Position numbers and translations under genes: made by a program. 64,000 nucleotides of DNA from an uncultured Collinsella sp. (GTDB lineage Bacteria; Actinomycetota; Coriobacteriia; Coriobacteriales; Coriobacteriaceae): positions 4,811 to 68,810 of the forward strand of contig UQTR01000003.1 in the NCBI GenBank assembly GCA_900544065.1, read 5' to 3'. The notes beneath the pieces were generated by a model. The model did no database searches and had not been told where the DNA came from. It saw only the letters and a program-made list of their open reading frames with translations. Within the stretch, counting starts at the first letter, position 1, and every line of letters starts with the position of its first letter. This document shows, piece after piece, positions 60,335-64,000 of the stretch.

Positions 60335-61564
60335 ATGGATCGAAACGGACTCGACCCCAGCGTCCCCAGCGCCACGGAGGTCAAGAAGATTCCCCTCATC
60401 ATTAAGGTGTACGCCGTCCTGTGCATCCTGTCCGGCGTGGGCACACTCCCGTCGGTCGCCGCCTTTATGTGGCAGGTCATCACCGCGCTCATCAACGGCA
60501 ACGCCGCCGAAAAGCTCGGCGACAATATGCTGGTCTCGGTTGGACTCATCGTCGCCGGCATCATGCTCTCTGCGGCAAGTGCCGTCATCCTGATCATCTT
60601 TGGCCTGGACCTTATCAAAAACCAGCGCCGCAACGCCGCCCGCCTGTCTTACGTCCTCATCGCATTTACCGTCGTGGAGCTTTTAGTTGACGTGATGCTC
60701 CAGGGCATCGGACCCTTCCTGCTGCGCCCCGCCGTCCAGCTTGTCATCCTCATTGCGCTGTCGGCCACCGTCGACCCCACGCTACGCCAGGAGCGCGAAC
60801 TGCAGCGCCGTCTGCAAGAGATGCTCGACCGCGATGCCGCCGCCGAGGGGATGCTCGGCCGCGACGAAACCGGCGAGGGCTACATCAAGCTCAACTACTT
60901 CAACCTGTTCTGGGTATTCTTCGTCTGCAGCGTGTTAGGTCTCATTCTCGAGGAAGTCTGGCATATGGTCGTCGTCGATCCCGGCGTCTATCAGGACCGT
61001 GCCGGTATGCTATTTGGCCCCTTTAGCCCCATCTACGGATTTGGCGCGGTGCTCATGACCATGGCGCTCAACCGCTTCTATAAAAAGAATCCTCTGATCA
61101 TTTTCCTGGTAAGTGCCCTGATCGGCGGCGCTTTCGAGGTGTTTGTAGGCTGGTTTATGCAGACCTCATTTGGCGTGGTGTCGTGGAGCTATTCACACAT
61201 TAGGCTATTCGGCATGCCCGATCCCATCGCGGTATTGACCGGGGGACGCACATGCACGCCGTTTGCCTGCATGTGGGGCCTGGGTGGCCTCATCTGGATC
61301 AAGGTCTTGCTGCCGCGCCTGCTTAAGCTCATCAATATGATTCCATGGAAACGCCGCTACTCTGCTACCGTCATCCTGACCGCCGTCATGTTGATCGACG
61401 GCGTCATGACGTTGCAATCGCTCGACTATTGGTATCAGCGCGTCAACGGAACCGTTCGAAATATTCCCGTCGCACAGTTCTATGACAAGCATTTCGATAA
61501 CGAATATATGGAGAACCGTTTTCAGAGTATGACCATGAGCCCCAAGGACGCCACACGCGTGTAG
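60335..61564 (+). CDS. CmpB-type (PF06541-like) multi-pass membrane protein
   Basis: 409 residues. Residues ~20-145 hold four helices of an unknown N-terminal domain. After a charged linker (RQERELQRRLQEMLDRDAA) comes a second helical domain typical of the 'putative ABC transporter permease' family: YFNLFWVFFVCSVLGLILEEVWHMV, GMLFGPFSPIYGFGAVLM, GAFEVFVGWFMQ. No ATPase is nearby and real transport function is unproven. AGAAAGG precedes the ATG. It is convergent with the moaE-like gene. Confidence 0.82.
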   Translation: MDRNGLDPSVPSATEVKKIPLIIKVYAVLCILSGVGTLPSVAAFMWQVITALINGNAAEKLGDNMLVSVGLIVAGIMLSAASAVILIIFGLDLIKNQRRNAARLSYVLIAFTVVELLVDVMLQGIGPFLLRPAVQLVILIALSATVDPTLRQERELQRRLQEMLDRDAAAEGMLGRDETGEGYIKLNYFNLFWVFFVCSVLGLILEEVWHMVVVDPGVYQDRAGMLFGPFSPIYGFGAVLMTMALNRFYKKNPLIIFLVSALIGGAFEVFVGWFMQTSFGVVSWSYSHIRLFGMPDPIAVLTGGRTCTPFACMWGLGGLIWIKVLLPRLLKLINMIPWKRRYSATVILTAVMLIDGVMTLQSLDYWYQRVNGTVRNIPVAQFYDKHFDNEYMENRFQSMTMSPKDATRV

Positions 61565-61597
61565 CGCCACGCAATGCCGAGATTTTTCAACGCACAG

Positions 61598-61640
61598 AAA
61601 AGCCCACTGGCAGACTGATTGAACTGCCAGCGGGCTTTTT
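61598..61640. terminator. Bidirectional terminator between the CmpB-like and MoaE-like genes
   Basis: AAAAGCCCACTGGCAG pairs with CTGCCAGCGGGCTTTTT. T tracts occur on both strands. Confidence 0.9.
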
Positions 61641-61663
61641 GTTGGCGAGTGCTGCTGCCGGCC

Positions 61664-62113
61664 TTACGCCTCGCGCTCGACCTCGCTCACACACTCATTT
61701 TTGATGGTACCGACGAGCGCCTGCAGCGCATCGACGACATGCGGGCGAATGTCTCCGCCAATGAGTACGAGCATGATGTCGTCGCCCACGGTAAGCTCGC
61801 CACTCGCCAGCCACACGCGCACATAGCCGATACCCGGCATCGCGCGCGTTGCCTCGATAGCGGCCTGCACCTTTTCGGCATCGAAGCCAAACACCATGCC
61901 GCCCACCTTATGCCCAGGCGCCACACCATCTGTCTCGACCCCACGCACCTCGGCCTTGGGCGTCGCACGCACCACGCCGTTGTGTGTCAGGTACATCCCA
62001 CAATCAGCCGCCGAAGCATCGGCCTTGGCTTCGCGCAGCCAAGCATCAACCGAAGGCATCGATTTGCCGTTCTCAAGCATCATTTCTCCTTTCACCGTCA
62101 TTGAGTAGCCCAT
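61664..62113 (-). CDS. MoaE-like protein (divergent molybdopterin synthase large-subunit fold)
   Basis: 149 residues. The order HNGVVRATPKAEVRG, MVFGFDAEKVQAAIEATRAMPG, ELTVGDDIMLVLIGG and ALQALVGTIKNE follows MoaE, but key residues differ: the HRxG motif is WLASG and the LK-PIWKKE end is TIKNECVSE. It may not make molybdopterin. No moaD, moaA or other cofactor genes are in the window. It starts 3 bp after the sortase stop with GAGG 8 bases before the ATG, so it is in the purE-sortase transcript. Confidence 0.75.
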   Translation of the reverse strand: MGYSMTVKGEMMLENGKSMPSVDAWLREAKADASAADCGMYLTHNGVVRATPKAEVRGVETDGVAPGHKVGGMVFGFDAEKVQAAIEATRAMPGIGYVRVWLASGELTVGDDIMLVLIGGDIRPHVVDALQALVGTIKNECVSEVEREA

Positions 62114-62116
62114 AAT

Positions 62117-63121
62117 CTATTCCTCGACCGGCGTGAGCACCATGACGGCACGTGTGTTGCTCAGCGATAACGAACGACAGGTCACAAGCGTTACGACCTT
62201 GGTTGCCGAAGCGGCACGATCGATGGCATCGCTCGCCACGGCAGAGGCACCGTCGAGCATCTCGGACAGGTAGTTCTTGAGCCCGTCGTCGCCCTCAAAA
62301 TTGGTCGTGCGCGCCTTGGCATACGTGTCCTCGACAACTTTGGTCGCCAGTGGTCGCAGTTTATACGTAGCATCCCGTGTGATGTAATACACGAACTCGA
62401 TGCTATCGAACGTTGCCTGATCAGTGGTGTCCGAAATCACGTTGAACATCGAACCGTCGTTCATATGATGACCGTAAATCGTGGTCTGCTGATCCACCAT
62501 GCCCGGCGCGGTGTCGTCGCTATCCAGGAAGATGGCTCCCGAGGCATTGGCCGTACCGTCGAACAGCGTGTTGAGGTACTTGGAGTTGTTGTTGGTCTGC
62601 ACCACGGGGTAGTTGATGTTGGTGCCGGGCGCGTAAATCCAACCCACAACCTCGGGATTTGTCTGGGCCAGCGCATTGAAGTCGACAATTGGCACGCCAC
62701 TGGCGTCCTTGTCGCTCACATATTGCTTTTCGATTTTTTGATACGACTCGCTCGCCTGCTTGTAGCCAATCTGCGCGTTGATAAAGATGGCGGCCGCAGC
62801 AACGATCAGGCCAATACCGATGATGATGAGCAGAATGGGAATAATGGAGCGGCGCTTCTTACGCGGCGGCTCGGTGTAGCTGGACGGCGCGCCGCTCGGT
62901 TGCCTCGTCGTCCGGGCCTGCTTCTTTGCCGCGCCATATGACGAGGGGCGATACGCCGCCGGCGCGTCCTGGCGTCGGTGCGTCGCCGGCGTCACAGGAC
63001 GCGCCGCTCGCGGCTGCTGAGGAGAGGATGTCCGACCCTGCTGTGCCGCATGGGCAGCACCCGGCTTCGACGGATCGGGAATCTGAGAAGCCTTGAATCG
63101 TTTTCCCTGATAGTCGGACAT
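62117..63121 (-). CDS. Class B-type sortase
   Basis: 334 residues. A polar Pro/Ala/Arg-rich cytoplasmic tail of ~85 residues, a membrane helix (~92-115, SIIPILLIIIGIGLIVAAAA), then the sortase barrel. WIYAPGTNINYPVVQ is a family signature. Catalytic His218 lies in TIYGHHM, Cys315 in TLVTC and Arg324 in SNTRAV. Sortases join LPXTG-like proteins to the wall; the three LAxTGD proteins in this window are possible substrates, but class B enzymes often have other specificities. AAGGAGAG is 4-5 bases before the ATG at 63121, chosen over a longer frame running into purE. Neighbours purE and a MoaE-like gene are unexpected for a sortase. Confidence 0.92.
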   Translation of the reverse strand: MSDYQGKRFKASQIPDPSKPGAAHAAQQGRTSSPQQPRAARPVTPATHRRQDAPAAYRPSSYGAAKKQARTTRQPSGAPSSYTEPPRKKRRSIIPILLIIIGIGLIVAAAAIFINAQIGYKQASESYQKIEKQYVSDKDASGVPIVDFNALAQTNPEVVGWIYAPGTNINYPVVQTNNNSKYLNTLFDGTANASGAIFLDSDDTAPGMVDQQTTIYGHHMNDGSMFNVISDTTDQATFDSIEFVYYITRDATYKLRPLATKVVEDTYAKARTTNFEGDDGLKNYLSEMLDGASAVASDAIDRAASATKVVTLVTCRSLSLSNTRAVMVLTPVEE

Positions 63122-63156
63122 GGCTCTCCTTATACTGCGGTGAAACGGCGGAACGC

Positions 63157-63621
63157 CTAGGCGTCGGCCATCTCCTGCTTCATCTTCTCGATAACCTTGC
63201 GGTACTCGGGGTCGCAAGCGCCCAGAATCTGCGTGGCGTAGATGGCGGCGTTCTTGGCGCCGTTGATGGCAACGCAGGCCACGGGCACGCCCGAAGGCAT
63301 CTGCACCATCGACAGCAGCGAATCCATGCCGCCCAGGTCACTCGTCTTCATAGGCACGCCGATGACCGGCAGCGGCGTAAAGGCAGCCACGACACCACCC
63401 AGGTGAGCGGCCTTGCCGGCGGCGGCGATAATCACTTTGATACCGCGATCGGCGGCAGTCGAGGCCCACTCGTGGACCTTCGCCGGCGTGCGGTGTGCGC
63501 TCGCAATGACGAGCTCATAGGGCACACCAAGCGCCTCGAGCTCGGCGGTGCAGCCTTCCATAACGCCCAGATCGGACTTGGAACCCATGATGATCCCGAC
63601 GACCGGCTTTTGATCTGCCAT
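63157..63621 (-). CDS. purE: N5-carboxyaminoimidazole ribonucleotide mutase
   Basis: 154 residues. GIIMGSKSDLGVMEG, SAHRTP, AAAGKAAHLGGVVAA and VPVACVAINGAKNAA are PurE motifs for the AIR carboxylation step. AGGAGG precedes the ATG at 63621 by 9 bases (a TTG two codons earlier is also possible). First gene of a transcript with the sortase and MoaE-like genes. Confidence 0.95.
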   Translation of the reverse strand: MADQKPVVGIIMGSKSDLGVMEGCTAELEALGVPYELVIASAHRTPAKVHEWASTAADRGIKVIIAAAGKAAHLGGVVAAFTPLPVIGVPMKTSDLGGMDSLLSMVQMPSGVPVACVAINGAKNAAIYATQILGACDPEYRKVIEKMKQEMADA

Positions 63622-63716
63622 AAACAAAGACCTCCTGTTGAGAGCGGCGACGCGGCGGATCCGCGACCCTTAGCTACTGAGAGTAGTATAGCTGCTCCCG
63701 TCCCTGCGGTCTTTGT

Positions 63717-63804
63717 GGCGCTTCGCGGGCGGGCCGGGCTTTATCTTCACTCCGGTTGCTTCGCAAAGTCGTTCAGATAAAGCCCGGCCCGCCCGCGAAG
63801 CGCC
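63717..63804. repeat. 30-bp-arm perfect inverted repeat, GC-rich
   Basis: Arms 63717-63746 and 63775-63804 (GGCGCTTCGCGGGCGGGCCG…) are fully complementary around a 28-base loop. It sits upstream of purE, past its leader. Confidence 0.8.
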
Positions 63805-63853
63805 CTGCGACCTACCGGGGATTGCCATGACGTACGTTGGCTGAAATATTAAC

Positions 63854-63889
63854 GTGGGCTCTGTCGTTCATTCGAACGACAGAGCCCAC
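63854..63889 (-). terminator. Strong hairpin after a truncated gene end
   Basis: 16-base perfect arms GTGGGCTCTGTCGTTC/GAACGACAGAGCCCAC around ATTC. T-rich sequence on either strand is short. Confidence 0.7.
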
Positions 63890-63908
63890 ATTCATTTTCT
63901 ATTCAGCC

Positions 63909-63952
63909 CTAGTCATCGCGCAAAGCCCCTTCGGCAGCACACGGTGCAACCA
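63909..63952 (-). CDS. Possible 3' end of a gene cut off at the contig end (partial)
   Basis: On the minus strand an open frame reads VAPCAAEGALRDD and stop, followed 20 bp later by a hairpin terminator, as a gene end would. Beyond 63952 the sequence is sequencing adapter, so the rest is lost. Only 14 codons are visible and no family can be named. Confidence 0.35.
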
Positions 63953-64000
63953 CTGTCTCTTATACACATCTCCGAGCCCACGAGACCCTAAGACATCTCG
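63953..64000. other. Illumina Nextera adapter read-through (not genomic)
   Basis: 63953-63971 is CTGTCTCTTATACACATCT, the Nextera mosaic end. 63972-63986 is the read-2 adapter part, 63987-63994 an 8-base index (CCTAAGAC), and 63995-64000 the start of P7 (ATCTCG). Confidence 0.98.

Overview
The window looks like a contig from a gut Coriobacteriia genome, most likely Collinsella. This is inferred from the high-GC coding style, the gene content and the abundance of short stem-loop repeats; no database search was possible. The last 48 bases are not genomic. From 63953 the sequence is an Illumina Nextera read-through (transposon end, adapter, an 8-base index, start of P7), so the contig end is an assembly artefact and cuts a gene end at about 63909-63952.

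Layout. (1) 1-2100: an AlbA_2/GHKL-type ATP-binding regulator bracketed on both sides by dense palindromic iterons, then a MITE-like element. (2) 2100-16265: a four-gene minus-strand operon of three single-pass membrane proteins and a 3595-residue GLUG/beta-helix adhesin. It is preceded by two palindromes built from TTAACCTCA. (3) 16266-25634: metabolic genes: an old-yellow-enzyme-type flavin/Fe-S reductase, initiator tRNA, coaX, a DUF4143 ATPase flanked by its own palindromes, a BirA-like protein, a FolP-FolK fusion, a sirtuin and xthA. (4) 25635-35750: repeat elements, an ECF transporter (S, fused A-A', T), glmU, prs, pth and the NfnAB pair. (5) 35924-48344: a surface-protein island with three secreted, LAxTGD-anchored proteins on the minus strand and a divergent membrane LuxR regulator. 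(6) 48509-56274: a second low-GC AAA ATPase, a cytidylate-kinase-like protein, a polar amino-acid ABC transporter, YqeY, a PrsA-like foldase and a PTS IIA protein. (7) 56427-63621: purN, purM, purF, a CmpB-like membrane protein, a MoaE-like protein, a class B-type sortase and purE.

How genes fit together. The three LAxTGD surface genes each carry the same 37-bp palindromic site 64-66 bp upstream of the start codon (100 bp in one case, where a 35-bp repeat has inserted). The LuxR gene is divergent from one of these sites. This suggests a small co-regulated cell-surface regulon, perhaps processed by the sortase at 62117-63121. The giant adhesin operon has a different upstream palindrome array and so is probably controlled separately. 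Three nucleotide-binding 'switch' genes (AlbA_2, DUF4143 ATPase, AAA+wHTH) each have their own repeated DNA motif next to them, two of them on both sides of the gene.

Intergenic DNA is full of short inverted repeats of several families. One is a TCTCAATCTGTAACA stem family (8 copies here). Another is a set of stems carrying an internal GGGGACAG core, which resembles REP sequences mobilised by RAYT transposases. Many terminators are readable by eye.
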